Source: an uncultured Saprospiraceae bacterium (lineage in GTDB: Bacteria; Bacteroidota; Bacteroidia; Chitinophagales; Saprospiraceae). From it: 38,882 nucleotides of DNA. Made by a program: the position numbers and the translations under genes. Positions 1 to 6,233 of the stretch are shown here, piece by piece. The stretch is from assembly GCA_937959275.1 (NCBI GenBank), contig CALGLU010000049.1, positions 1 through 38,882 of the forward strand. Reading direction: 5' to 3'. Numbering within the stretch: position 1 is the stretch's first letter; every line of letters starts with the position of its first letter. The notes beneath the pieces are model-generated. The model saw only the letters and a program-made list of their open reading frames with translations. It was not told where the DNA came from and made no database searches.

Positions 1-2
1 TG

Positions 3-122
3 GTTAAAGGTAAATATTTGCAGAATTATTTAAATGAATTTTGCTATAAACTAAACAGGAGGTACTTTGGACCTAAATTATTCGATAGGGTAATTATTGC
101 GACAGCTAAATCATACTGGTAA
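3..122 (+). CDS. IS1595-type (ISXO2-like) transposase, C-terminal fragment cut by window edge
   Basis: An open frame enters from the left edge and gives 39 residues before a TAA at 120-122. The tail contains LNEFCYKLNRR and LFDRVIIA, which resembles the C-terminal end of ISXO2-like DDE transposases (IS1595 family), where a Y-L-x-E-F-x-x-x-x-N-R-R segment precedes the end. It is on the opposite strand to the complete transposase at 684-1625 and its tail differs from that one, so this is a second, distinct element. The stop lies only 12 bases from the end of the convergent gene at 135-464. Start and most of the protein are outside the window. Confidence 0.6.
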   Translation, partial: VKGKYLQNYLNEFCYKLNRRYFGPKLFDRVIIATAKSYW

Positions 123-134
123 GATTGCGGGGAC

Positions 135-464
135 TCATATTTTATTATTTCTATATCTACTTTTTAATCTATGCTTGCTGTTTTTATTTTGAAGTTCTTC
201 ATATTCAATTATCCGATCATCTAAGAGGTTCAATTTTAAGTTCATATCGTGCCATTTTGAAATATGCTCACTCTCTTCTCTTGCAAAACTCGAAATTTCA
301 TCCTCTTTGCTATAAAAGTGATGGACGCTTTCTCCTGCCACTAAACCCAAAAAGAAGAAGATAAGCAGAAAAGCCCAGTAATCTTTTATTACTTCACCAA
401 ACTCTTTCCGTTTATACAAAAAAAATATTAAAGCTAAAAATGGAGCTAAATTTGTGGATAACAT
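135..464 (-). CDS. Small membrane protein, passenger of the IS1595-type element
   Basis: 109 residues; I do not recognise the family. The N-terminal half has two hydrophobic stretches (about residues 7-17 and 29-43, the second rich in Phe/Leu). The C-terminal half is highly charged and probably helical. Its ATG overlaps the end of the upstream HTH-like ORF by 19 bases, so the two are likely translationally coupled and belong to one transcript with the transposase. The basic C-terminus (RLKSRYRNNKI) ends next to the tail of the other transposase, so the last residues may have been altered by an insertion junction. The function is unknown. Confidence 0.5.
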   Translation of the reverse strand: MLSTNLAPFLALIFFLYKRKEFGEVIKDYWAFLLIFFFLGLVAGESVHHFYSKEDEISSFAREESEHISKWHDMNLKLNLLDDRIIEYEELQNKNSKHRLKSRYRNNKI

Positions 465-736
465 ATTTTAATATAAAGCTGAATAATCCCTTTTTCAATC
501 CTAGCCTTAGCACTAGAATTACGATAAGCCATCACATTCTTAAAATCGAACATTTCTGCAATGTCAGCGTCTTTTATTTTAAGAGCTTTCTTAACGTCTT
601 TGATAGTAAGTTCTGGTTTCTCTATTGCCTTATCTAGTTGCTCATTAAAACCACCTTCCAACTTCAAATTGTTAGGATATTGTTTACGCAGATTTTCTGC
701 TAATGAGTTGCTTGTATGTAAGTCTTTTTTCGGCAT
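446..736 (-). CDS. Small HTH-like protein overlapping the transposase 3' end
   Basis: 96 residues, unrecognised as a named family. Residues about 46-85 (KDVKKALKIKDADIAEMFDF and what follows, with AYRNSSAKARIEKGI) look like an XRE-type or MerR-like helix-turn-helix: a helix, the A-D-I-A-E-M-F turn, then a basic recognition helix. The start codon lies 53 bases inside the end of the transposase gene in another frame and the stop overlaps the following membrane-protein ORF. The three therefore read as one compact operon transposase, HTH, membrane protein. A role in controlling the element is plausible but not shown. Confidence 0.55.
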   Translation of the reverse strand: MPKKDLHTSNSLAENLRKQYPNNLKLEGGFNEQLDKAIEKPELTIKDVKKALKIKDADIAEMFDFKNVMAYRNSSAKARIEKGIIQLYIKICYPQI

Positions 737-1625
737 TTGCTAAAGTTACGTCAAATCTTGAACCATCTGTTAAGTCACGATTATTATATCTGAATGCTGC
801 TTCATTTACATAAGCGTACAGATGATGATCTGAGGTTTGAAAATATGTACCTGTGATAGTTCTTTTGAAGTGAGACCAGAAGTTTTCTATTCCGTTCGTG
901 TGTGCGTTTCCTTTGACGTATTCGCCTGCACTATGACAAACGATCTCTCTATCGTATTCTTTATTTAAAGCATTGTATGCGCCCCATTCGTCTGTGTAAA
1001 CCTTAGTTCCTTTTTCAACTACATCTTCGATAATAGGCTTAATAGTTTCGCTCTTGGTGTTCTTCACTGGCAGTGCGTATACCTTACCATTTCTTTCTAA
1101 GATTCCAAGAACAGGAGTCTTTGATTTTGTTGATCTTCCTTGAGCATTTTTAGTCCGCTTGTTGGCATGTTTGTTCTTTTCCTTACCACCTACATAGGTT
1201 TCGTCAATCTCCACAGGTTTATCAAAACTTGGAGCATCTACGTCAAATACAATTCTAATTCTATGCAATACAAACCAAGCTGTCTTCTGTGTGATTTTCA
1301 AGTCTCTTGCTAACTGATGACTGCTGATACCTCTCTTGTGCGCTGTGAAAAGAAAGATTGCTATAAACCATTTTCTAAGGCTCAATTTGCTATCATGAAA
1401 GATCGTGCCTACTCGAATACCGAACTGCTTTCTGCAACCGTAACACTTGTATCTTTTCGTCTTTCCTTTTAACTCATTCACATTTTCAGATGCACAATAC
1501 GGGCAAGTAGGAACGCCGTTCCATCTCCATTTAGCTAGGTGTTCTGCACACTTAGCTTCTGAGTCGAAATAATCTACTAATTCAAATAAGTTATCGAAAT
1601 CCCGTATCTGTTTTTTGTTACACAT
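684..1625 (-). CDS. IS1595-family (ISXO2-like) DDE transposase
   Basis: 313 residues. The N-terminal zinc ribbon has Cys41-x2-Cys44 and Cys61-x2-Cys64. A helical region (about 75-125) follows, with the HQLARDLKITQKTAW helix-turn-helix. The catalytic core carries Asp141 in VEIDETYVGG, Asp212 in YTDEWGAY and Glu247 in TNGIENFWS, which are the DDE triad of ISXO2-like transposases. The length fits the family and no frameshift or stop is seen, so it may be active. A promoter-like sequence sits just upstream (1643-1673). The downstream neighbours overlap it. I could not define the terminal inverted repeats by eye. Confidence 0.9.
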   Translation of the reverse strand: MCNKKQIRDFDNLFELVDYFDSEAKCAEHLAKWRWNGVPTCPYCASENVNELKGKTKRYKCYGCRKQFGIRVGTIFHDSKLSLRKWFIAIFLFTAHKRGISSHQLARDLKITQKTAWFVLHRIRIVFDVDAPSFDKPVEIDETYVGGKEKNKHANKRTKNAQGRSTKSKTPVLGILERNGKVYALPVKNTKSETIKPIIEDVVEKGTKVYTDEWGAYNALNKEYDREIVCHSAGEYVKGNAHTNGIENFWSHFKRTITGTYFQTSDHHLYAYVNEAAFRYNNRDLTDGSRFDVTLANAEKRLTYKQLISRKSA

Positions 1626-1642
1626 AACTTGTAATTATACAC

Positions 1643-1673
1643 TAAAGATAAGTATATACTTACTTATTTACAA
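1643..1673 (-). promoter_or_regulatory. Promoter of the transposase operon
   Basis: Read on the minus strand, TTG (plus-strand caa at 1671-1673) is followed by exactly 20 bases and then TATCTTTA (plus-strand 1643-1650), one base off the Bacteroidota -7 consensus TAnnTTTG. The expected start site is near 1636, about ten bases before the ATG at 1625. Confidence 0.5.
1649..1662. promoter_or_regulatory. 14-base palindrome in the transposase promoter
   Basis: TAAGTATATACTTA is a perfect palindrome lying in the spacer and touching the -7 element. Its position suits a repressor site. The HTH-like passenger protein encoded downstream is an obvious but untested candidate binder. Confidence 0.35.
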
Positions 1674-1690
1674 CTGTTTAAACAAATACT

Positions 1691-2056
1691 TTACAAGTTT
1701 TCACTCGCCTTAAACGAGGACTCTTCGAAATGCGTTAATATTTCATTGAACGTATCTAGGTCGCAATATCCTATCCTTACTGCTATATCTTCTTTATAAA
1801 TAGCAAATATATCTGTATAGCTTATAAATGTATCACGATCGAACTTGAAGAAGACTTCGTTTTCTGGTGAATCTTTTGGTATTAGCTTACCTGCAACTTT
1901 ACCAGTTCTATCCTTACTAGTACAACAACAAATAGCAAATTTTGTTGATTGATCTTCAAGAATTATAACAGGTCGATACTTAGCACCTATTCCATCGTTA
2001 AATGGAATTTCCGCTAATACTACATCCCTTGTCCCGTAAATAGAGTTTTCTTCCAA
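1691..2056 (-). CDS. MazF/PemK-like toxin (mRNA endonuclease family)
   Basis: 121 residues, the usual size of MazF/PemK toxins. The N-terminus has the family pattern: a DVVLAEIPF strand, a short loop with D21-G-x-G, then K26-Y-R28-P-V-I-I-L, and later C-C-C-T46-S. Arg28 and Thr46 match the positions of the catalytic Arg and Thr of MazF proteins. The gene starts three bases after the stop of the upstream 147-aa ORF, the spacing of a toxin-antitoxin pair. It could instead be a PemK-like relative without RNase activity. It lies between the transposase promoter and the partner gene, so it may travel with the mobile element. Confidence 0.6.
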   Translation of the reverse strand: MEENSIYGTRDVVLAEIPFNDGIGAKYRPVIILEDQSTKFAICCCTSKDRTGKVAGKLIPKDSPENEVFFKFDRDTFISYTDIFAIYKEDIAVRIGYCDLDTFNEILTHFEESSFKASENL

Positions 2057-2059
2057 AAA

Positions 2060-2494
2060 TCAATCATTTGCATATACCTCAATAATTTCTGTGTATTTAG
2101 AGGTTTGTTCTTTATGCTTTTCTGGAGTGTATGAATTATTGAATTTATTTAAAATTGCTGTAACTAAATCATTGTTCAATTTTAAATATATATCATTCGA
2201 TTTTATCAAAAAATCCTTCATTAGTTGGTCATCGTTAACTTTTATACATCTAACCAATTGCTCTGAGAGTTTAAGGATTGAGTTTTGTAAACTCTTTAAT
2301 TGATTAATAGTTAAATCTGGATTGTTTATAATATCGTTAAGTGCATTTTCAATTTCTATATTGTTCTTTGTCATTTCTCCAACAAGTCTATAGTTCTCAA
2401 TAGACTCTTTCTCCAATTCTGGTAAGCGACTATTAGCAGAAGTAAGTAACGTGCCTATATTATTACAATCCATTGCTTGAATCATCATGTCCAT
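2060..2494 (-). CDS. Helical protein partnered with the MazF-like gene (putative antitoxin)
   Basis: I do not recognise this family. The frame opens with a possible TTG at 2503, but the first ATG is at 2494 (MDMMIQAMDC), giving 144 residues. The protein is rich in Leu, Asn, Glu and Lys with no signal peptide or membrane segment and looks mostly helical. It has no clear DNA-binding motif. It is the first gene after a strong promoter and ends three bases before the MazF-like ORF, so an antitoxin role is inferred only from order and spacing. Confidence 0.5.
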   Translation of the reverse strand: MDMMIQAMDCNNIGTLLTSANSRLPELEKESIENYRLVGEMTKNNIEIENALNDIINNPDLTINQLKSLQNSILKLSEQLVRCIKVNDDQLMKDFLIKSNDIYLKLNNDLVTAILNKFNNSYTPEKHKEQTSKYTEIIEVYAND

Positions 2495-2646
2495 AAATAG
2501 CAAGTTTTAGATGTTTATTTTGATTGTTTTGTACTAATTTAACCCTTATAATTACTTAATAGTGTCTCATTTAAACACATATTTTGAAAAGCAATTCGTA
2601 TTAGTTATAAGCTGTTGATTATCAAGGGGTTAGTTTTTTAAAGTTT

Positions 2647-2676
2647 TGAAAACGTGTTTCATGAAACACGTTTTCA
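2647..2676. promoter_or_regulatory. Perfect 30-base palindrome at the promoter start site (operator or leader hairpin)
   Basis: Each half is TGAAAACGTGTTTCA and its exact reverse complement, with no spacer and no mismatch. It begins four bases past the -7 element of the leftward promoter. Such a site could bind a dimeric repressor (steric block of initiation). If transcription starts upstream of it, it would form a 5' RNA hairpin. No run of T follows it in either direction, so it does not look like an ordinary terminator. Confidence 0.6.
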
Positions 2677-2679
2677 CCG

Positions 2680-2710
2680 CAAAGGTACTATTTTAGTGCT
2701 GTAAAGTCAA
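2680..2710 (-). promoter_or_regulatory. Bacteroidota-type promoter for the MazF-like module
   Basis: On the minus strand TTG (plus-strand caa at 2708-2710) is followed by 20 bases and a perfect -7 element TACCTTTG (plus-strand 2680-2687). The predicted start site falls near 2672-2675, inside the palindrome at 2647-2676. This leaves a leader of about 180 bases before the ATG at 2494. Confidence 0.7.
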
Positions 2711-2766
2711 GGATTTTTACATAGCATGGGTTACACAGATATATCGTTGCCAATATAAAAAGACAC

Positions 2767-3546
2767 ATGAAGTTTAGTTTAGACAATAAAACAGCAATCA
2801 TAACAGGAGGAGGCAGCGGGATTGGAAAAGCGATATGTAAAACATTTGCAGAGATGGGCGCTATTGTACACATACTCGATATGGACAAAGACGCTGGTAA
2901 TCAAGCAGCAACCGAGATTACACAACAGAATGGTAAAGCATTTTTCTATACATGTGATGTTTCAAAATATAGTGAAGTTGAAACAATAATCAAGGAGATT
3001 CATGCGCGTCATGACAAGATTGATATATTAATTAATAATGCAGGCATTGGCTTTGTTGGTAATATTGAGAATACAGAAGAAGAGGATCTGGATCGGCTCT
3101 ATAATGTCAATGTAAAAGGCGTATTTAATTGTAGTAAAGCAGTCATCCCTTTTTTTAAAGAAAAAAATAAAGGCGTCATTATAAATATGGCATCTATCGC
3201 CTCAACCGTAGGTATCGTTGATCGGTTTGCTTATTCGATGACTAAAGGTGCCGTCTTGACGATGACCTACTCAATTGCCAAAGATTATTTAGCCTCTAAC
3301 ATTCGCTGTAATTGTATTTCGCCGGCACGAGTTCACACTGCATTTGTTGATGGATTTATAAAGAAAAATTATCCAGGCAGAGAAAAAGAAACGTTTGAAA
3401 ATTTATCAAAAACGCAACCAATTGGAAGAATGGGTAAACCAAATGAGATTGCCAGCTTAGCATTGTATTTGTGTTCAGATGAAGCAGCCTTTGTTACAGG
3501 CACGGACTTTCCTATCGATGGAGGATTTATAAAACTAAATACTTAA
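2767..3546 (+). CDS. SDR oxidoreductase, probable 2-keto-3-deoxy-L-fuconate dehydrogenase
   Basis: 259 residues, a classical short-chain dehydrogenase. The cofactor motif TGGGSGIG is at 13-20, NNAG at 90-93, and the catalytic Ser143, Tyr156 and Lys160 (YSMTK) are all present. Asp38 at the end of the second strand suggests NAD(H). The sequence around ISPARVHTAFVDGF and the end FPIDGGFIK resembles Bacteroidota SDRs of L-fucose catabolism that oxidise 2-keto-3-deoxy-L-fuconate to the 2,4-diketo acid. The FAH-like remnant 15 bases downstream and the mutarotase/LldD pair at 12001-13516 support this. The SDR fold is certain and the substrate is inferred. It is cytoplasmic. Confidence 0.85.
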   Translation: MKFSLDNKTAIITGGGSGIGKAICKTFAEMGAIVHILDMDKDAGNQAATEITQQNGKAFFYTCDVSKYSEVETIIKEIHARHDKIDILINNAGIGFVGNIENTEEEDLDRLYNVNVKGVFNCSKAVIPFFKEKNKGVIINMASIASTVGIVDRFAYSMTKGAVLTMTYSIAKDYLASNIRCNCISPARVHTAFVDGFIKKNYPGREKETFENLSKTQPIGRMGKPNEIASLALYLCSDEAAFVTGTDFPIDGGFIKLNT

Positions 3547-3561
3547 ATTTTAAGAAGTGAA

Positions 3562-3634
3562 ATGAATTTGATTTGGAAACATAGGCCAAGAAAAATTAAG
3601 CGTTGAATTAGCAGATTTTTCAGGAAAGAACTAA
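3562..3634 (+). pseudogene. Remnant of an FAH-family hydrolase gene (L-fucose pathway)
   Basis: Fifteen bases after the SDR stop, ATG AAT TTG AT begins MNLI. After a frame change near 3571-3574 the frame reads FGNIGQEKLSVELADFSGKN and then stops at 3632-3634. Together this matches the usual start of fumarylacetoacetate-hydrolase-family proteins (M-K-L-I-R-F-G-x-x-G-x-E-K-P-G-V-x-L), including 2,4-diketo-3-deoxy-L-fuconate hydrolase, which often follows this SDR. A loss of about five bases would explain the frame change. The rest of the gene is missing; unrelated hairpin-rich DNA follows. Confidence 0.5.
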
Positions 3635-3833
3635 GCCTGTGTCGCTATGCTGGGAAATACAGGTATCCTCCTTTATGAACCTGTCAGGCTATGGTTGGGA
3701 GGTCAGGAGGTGGAACTGCATAAATGTCAATTCCACCCCTTAATCCCCTCAAGGGGAATATCTGCGCTCAACACCAATGACCATACAGTCAAGACAAAAA
3801 TCTGTTTGCAATACAACAATCTATTTCCATTAA
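3635..3833. repeat. Hairpin-rich intergenic DNA after the broken FAH gene
   Basis: GGTGGAA at 3709-3715 pairs with TTCCACC at 3731-3737, and TCCCC at 3744-3748 pairs with GGGGA at 3753-3757 around a four-base loop. This looks like a dispersed Bacteroidota intergenic repeat or a terminator between two convergent genes. A reading frame crosses it but has no protein-like features. Confidence 0.4.
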
Positions 3834-4853
3834 TTAGCTATACTTCTCAGCAAGCGCCTTTACTTTCCCCGCTGATGCGATTAACGTATCCTGATTTAAA
3901 TCTCCACTTTTAACAGCTTCAACAATGGCATTTGACACCCTAGAAATTTGATCATCAATATCGGCTAAAAGCAAGAAATCGCAGCCCGCATTAAGAGCTC
4001 TAACGGCAACTTGTTCAATCGTTGAATCTTGCAATGTTGCTTTAGCATCAAGATCATCACTTAAAATAATACCATTAAAATTTAAATCGTTTCTCAAAAT
4101 CGAAATAACAGTCGGTGAGATGGAAGCTGGATTGAATATGTCTAATGCTTTGACAATCGCAGGGCCAACCATAATTATTTCAACATTATTTTTAATGGCA
4201 GACTTAAAAGGAAGATATCCTTCTTTTATTGATTCTAACGATCCATCCATGACTGCATGTTTATCAATGGCCGGGTCAAGCTCAATATTGCTAAAGCCTG
4301 GAAAATGTTTTGCACTAGAAATGACTCCCTCTTGTTGGATCCCTCTTATAAATGCTGACGTCAAATTTGAAATTTCAATGGGGTCAGTTGACCATGTTCG
4401 ATTGCTTAACCAAGGATTCTCGCCAGTCACGACATCTAGAATGGGAGCTAGAAAACAATTGATTCCAAGCGATAATGCTATTCTAGCATGACCCCTGCTG
4501 ACTAATTGGAAATCATCAGGAGTCACAACATGTTTTAACTCGTTTAATGTTACAGCGATAGGGCCCAAATTTTGAAGTCTTTGAATGCCATATATTTCTT
4601 GATCGATTGCGACAATTAAATCCTTTTGAAATGATCTAGCTTCATCAGTTAAAGATCTAATGGTTGATGCTGTTTCACTATTTTTTCTGTCATTCGACAT
4701 GTCTCTTGCAAGATATTCTTCTCTTGATTCACCAAGTAAAATGGAACATCCTCCATTACTTAAGAATGATTTTACTTCATCACTTAGGCTTGTGTCTGCA
4801 AAGGCAGGTAATAAAACTGCATTCGCGCATTTCAATAATTCACTATTTTCCAC
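3834..4853 (-). CDS. GH3-family glycosidase, NagZ-like beta-N-acetylhexosaminidase
   Basis: 339 residues, a single GH3 (alpha/beta) barrel domain. KHFPG at 182-186 and the later D-x-x-x-D-K-H199 correspond to the KHFPGHG...DSH region that gives NagZ enzymes their Asp-His acid/base dyad. ILSDDLDA (264-270) carries the nucleophile, Asp266 or Asp267. The Gly-His after KHFP is Gly-Phe here, a variation. There is no signal peptide, so it is probably cytosolic, as expected for muropeptide recycling (removal of GlcNAc from anhydro-muropeptides). It starts 21 bases after the serine hydrolase gene, suggesting an operon. A role on glycan oligosaccharides is also possible. Confidence 0.8.
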   Translation of the reverse strand: MENSELLKCANAVLLPAFADTSLSDEVKSFLSNGGCSILLGESREEYLARDMSNDRKNSETASTIRSLTDEARSFQKDLIVAIDQEIYGIQRLQNLGPIAVTLNELKHVVTPDDFQLVSRGHARIALSLGINCFLAPILDVVTGENPWLSNRTWSTDPIEISNLTSAFIRGIQQEGVISSAKHFPGFSNIELDPAIDKHAVMDGSLESIKEGYLPFKSAIKNNVEIIMVGPAIVKALDIFNPASISPTVISILRNDLNFNGIILSDDLDAKATLQDSTIEQVAVRALNAGCDFLLLADIDDQISRVSNAIVEAVKSGDLNQDTLIASAGKVKALAEKYS

Positions 4854-4874
4854 TTCTTTGGTGTTTTTGATTTT

Positions 4875-6050
4875 TTAATTTATGTCAATTTTACTTTTTG
4901 TATAGCTATTAAATATCTCTGTCCAATCATCATCATAAAACTGTCCCATTTTTAAACCATTGCGGACAATAATGTAATTCGTTTTGGGATTGATGAATAT
5001 AAATTGCCCCATATGTCCATTTGCCATAATTGAAGGGTTTTCTGTTTCATCAGGAAGAGACCACCAAAGATGTCCATATCCCCAATATCTATTTTCGAAT
5101 ACCTCCAGTTTACTTTCCTGTTTTGTAAATTCCGATAGTAATTCATGTGACAATATTTGGGCTCCGTTATAATTTCCATTCTTTAAAACAAGCCTTCCAA
5201 TTTTTGCCATATCAATTGGTGTCGACATGAATCCACTTTCCATCTTCTCAAACTCATTTTCGTCCGTACTCCACCGTGCATTAAATTCTGTTCCTATTTT
5301 TTTCCAAATGTATTGTTCTACAAATTTGGATAGCTTCATTTTAGTCGCCCTTTCCATGATCAATCCTAACAATAAAGGATTGTAGTTATTATACAGAAAT
5401 TCTTCGTCTGCTTGTCTATCTATCTTCGTATTTCTTAAAGCTACTTTTCGAAGATCTGGATGATAATAGGTCAAAACATTATCCTTGTTTAACCAAGGAA
5501 AGCTTGTTTTTGACGAATACTTGATTCCTGATTTCATTTTCAATAAATCACCAATAGTGATTTTACTGAAATCTTCATCGCGTTTTAATAATTCAGGTAT
5601 GTACTTTGTTATTTGTTCGTTTGTCCCATTGAGATAACCAAGTTCAATTGCTTTTGCAACCGCCAATCCTAATATCGACTTTGAAACTGAAAAAGTATTT
5701 TGAAGTGTTTCTCTATCATTATCTCCAAAATACTTTTCAATCAGAACGGTATCATTTCGAATCACTAAAAATGAATACGTACCTCTCTCCTTTAAAAATT
5801 CGATGAAGTCATCATTTTCAACATAACTGGCTAAGGCTGATAATTCTTTTACGGATTGTCTCTCATTCGTTTCATGAAATTTGAAAGAGTCATCCGATTT
5901 ATTGATTGTGGTATATTTAAATTTCTCACCGTCATTATAGTCTGAATCTTGCCAGACAAGCACCCTGTATGTATACTTTGGAGAATAACAACAGGTGCAA
6001 CTTACAATTAACGCTAATAATGAAAAGAGAAGAAATTTTACCATATTCAT
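4875..6050 (-). CDS. Serine hydrolase, beta-lactamase/penicillin-binding-protein-like lipoprotein
   Basis: 391 residues. The start (MNMVKFLLFSLLALIVSC) is a lipoprotein signal with Cys18. The three S12/class C active-site elements are visible: Ser121-V-S-Lys124 (SxxK), Tyr220-N-Asn222 (YxN), and His346-M-Gly348 in the place of K-T-G. This fits the family of beta-lactamase-fold esterases and peptidases. The gene precedes a NagZ-like gene on the same strand. In Bacteroidota, GH3 and beta-lactamase-fold domains are often linked, which suggests cell-wall recycling rather than glycan use. The exact substrate is unknown. Met3 (6044) is an equally good start. Confidence 0.85.
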   Translation of the reverse strand: MNMVKFLLFSLLALIVSCTCCYSPKYTYRVLVWQDSDYNDGEKFKYTTINKSDDSFKFHETNERQSVKELSALASYVENDDFIEFLKERGTYSFLVIRNDTVLIEKYFGDNDRETLQNTFSVSKSILGLAVAKAIELGYLNGTNEQITKYIPELLKRDEDFSKITIGDLLKMKSGIKYSSKTSFPWLNKDNVLTYYHPDLRKVALRNTKIDRQADEEFLYNNYNPLLLGLIMERATKMKLSKFVEQYIWKKIGTEFNARWSTDENEFEKMESGFMSTPIDMAKIGRLVLKNGNYNGAQILSHELLSEFTKQESKLEVFENRYWGYGHLWWSLPDETENPSIMANGHMGQFIFINPKTNYIIVRNGLKMGQFYDDDWTEIFNSYTKSKIDIN

Positions 6051-6089
6051 TTGTCTTCATTATTAAGTTGTGCCTCAATAACAGACAGA

Positions 6090-6119
6090 ATAAGATACCA
6101 TGTAATGTTGGGCTTTCAA
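6090..6119 (-). promoter_or_regulatory. Weak promoter for the serine hydrolase/NagZ-like operon
   Basis: On the minus strand TTG (plus-strand 6117-6119) is followed by 19 bases and TATCTTAT (plus-strand 6090-6097), two bases off TAnnTTTG. This is the best match in the 183-base divergent gap before the first sulfatase. Confidence 0.3.
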
Positions 6120-6233
6120 AACGAGTCAAATTTTAGATTATTTAAAGATTGATTTGATAGATCAACCATAAACTCCAAATAGAAGTATTATCTTTTAAGC
6201 ACGTTTGGAAAATTCACTATAACTCATAAAAGC

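Larger units (their letters stand above)
135..1680. mobile_element. IS1595-type element with two passenger ORFs (ends not defined)
   Basis: The complete transposase and the two overlapping small ORFs form one leftward unit. IS1595-family elements are known to carry passenger genes, so the two ORFs are best read as cargo. I searched the flanks for matching terminal inverted repeats and target duplications and found none I trust. The limits given are therefore only those of the genes plus promoter. The element could also include the MazF-like module to its right. Confidence 0.4.

Noticed and set aside
1-2700. Terminal inverted repeats for the IS1595-type element
   Set aside because: Compared by eye around 122-150, 1626-1690 and 2500-2700; no convincing matching ends were found, so none is annotated.
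2767-2790. Promoter TATCGTTG just before the SDR
   Set aside because: One mismatch in the core TTTG, no TTG at the right distance, and it lies too near the ATG to be convincing.
3647-3913. 88-codon plus-strand ORF
   Set aside because: It crosses the hairpin-rich intergenic region and runs into the end of the convergent NagZ-like gene; no signal, domain or start context supports it.
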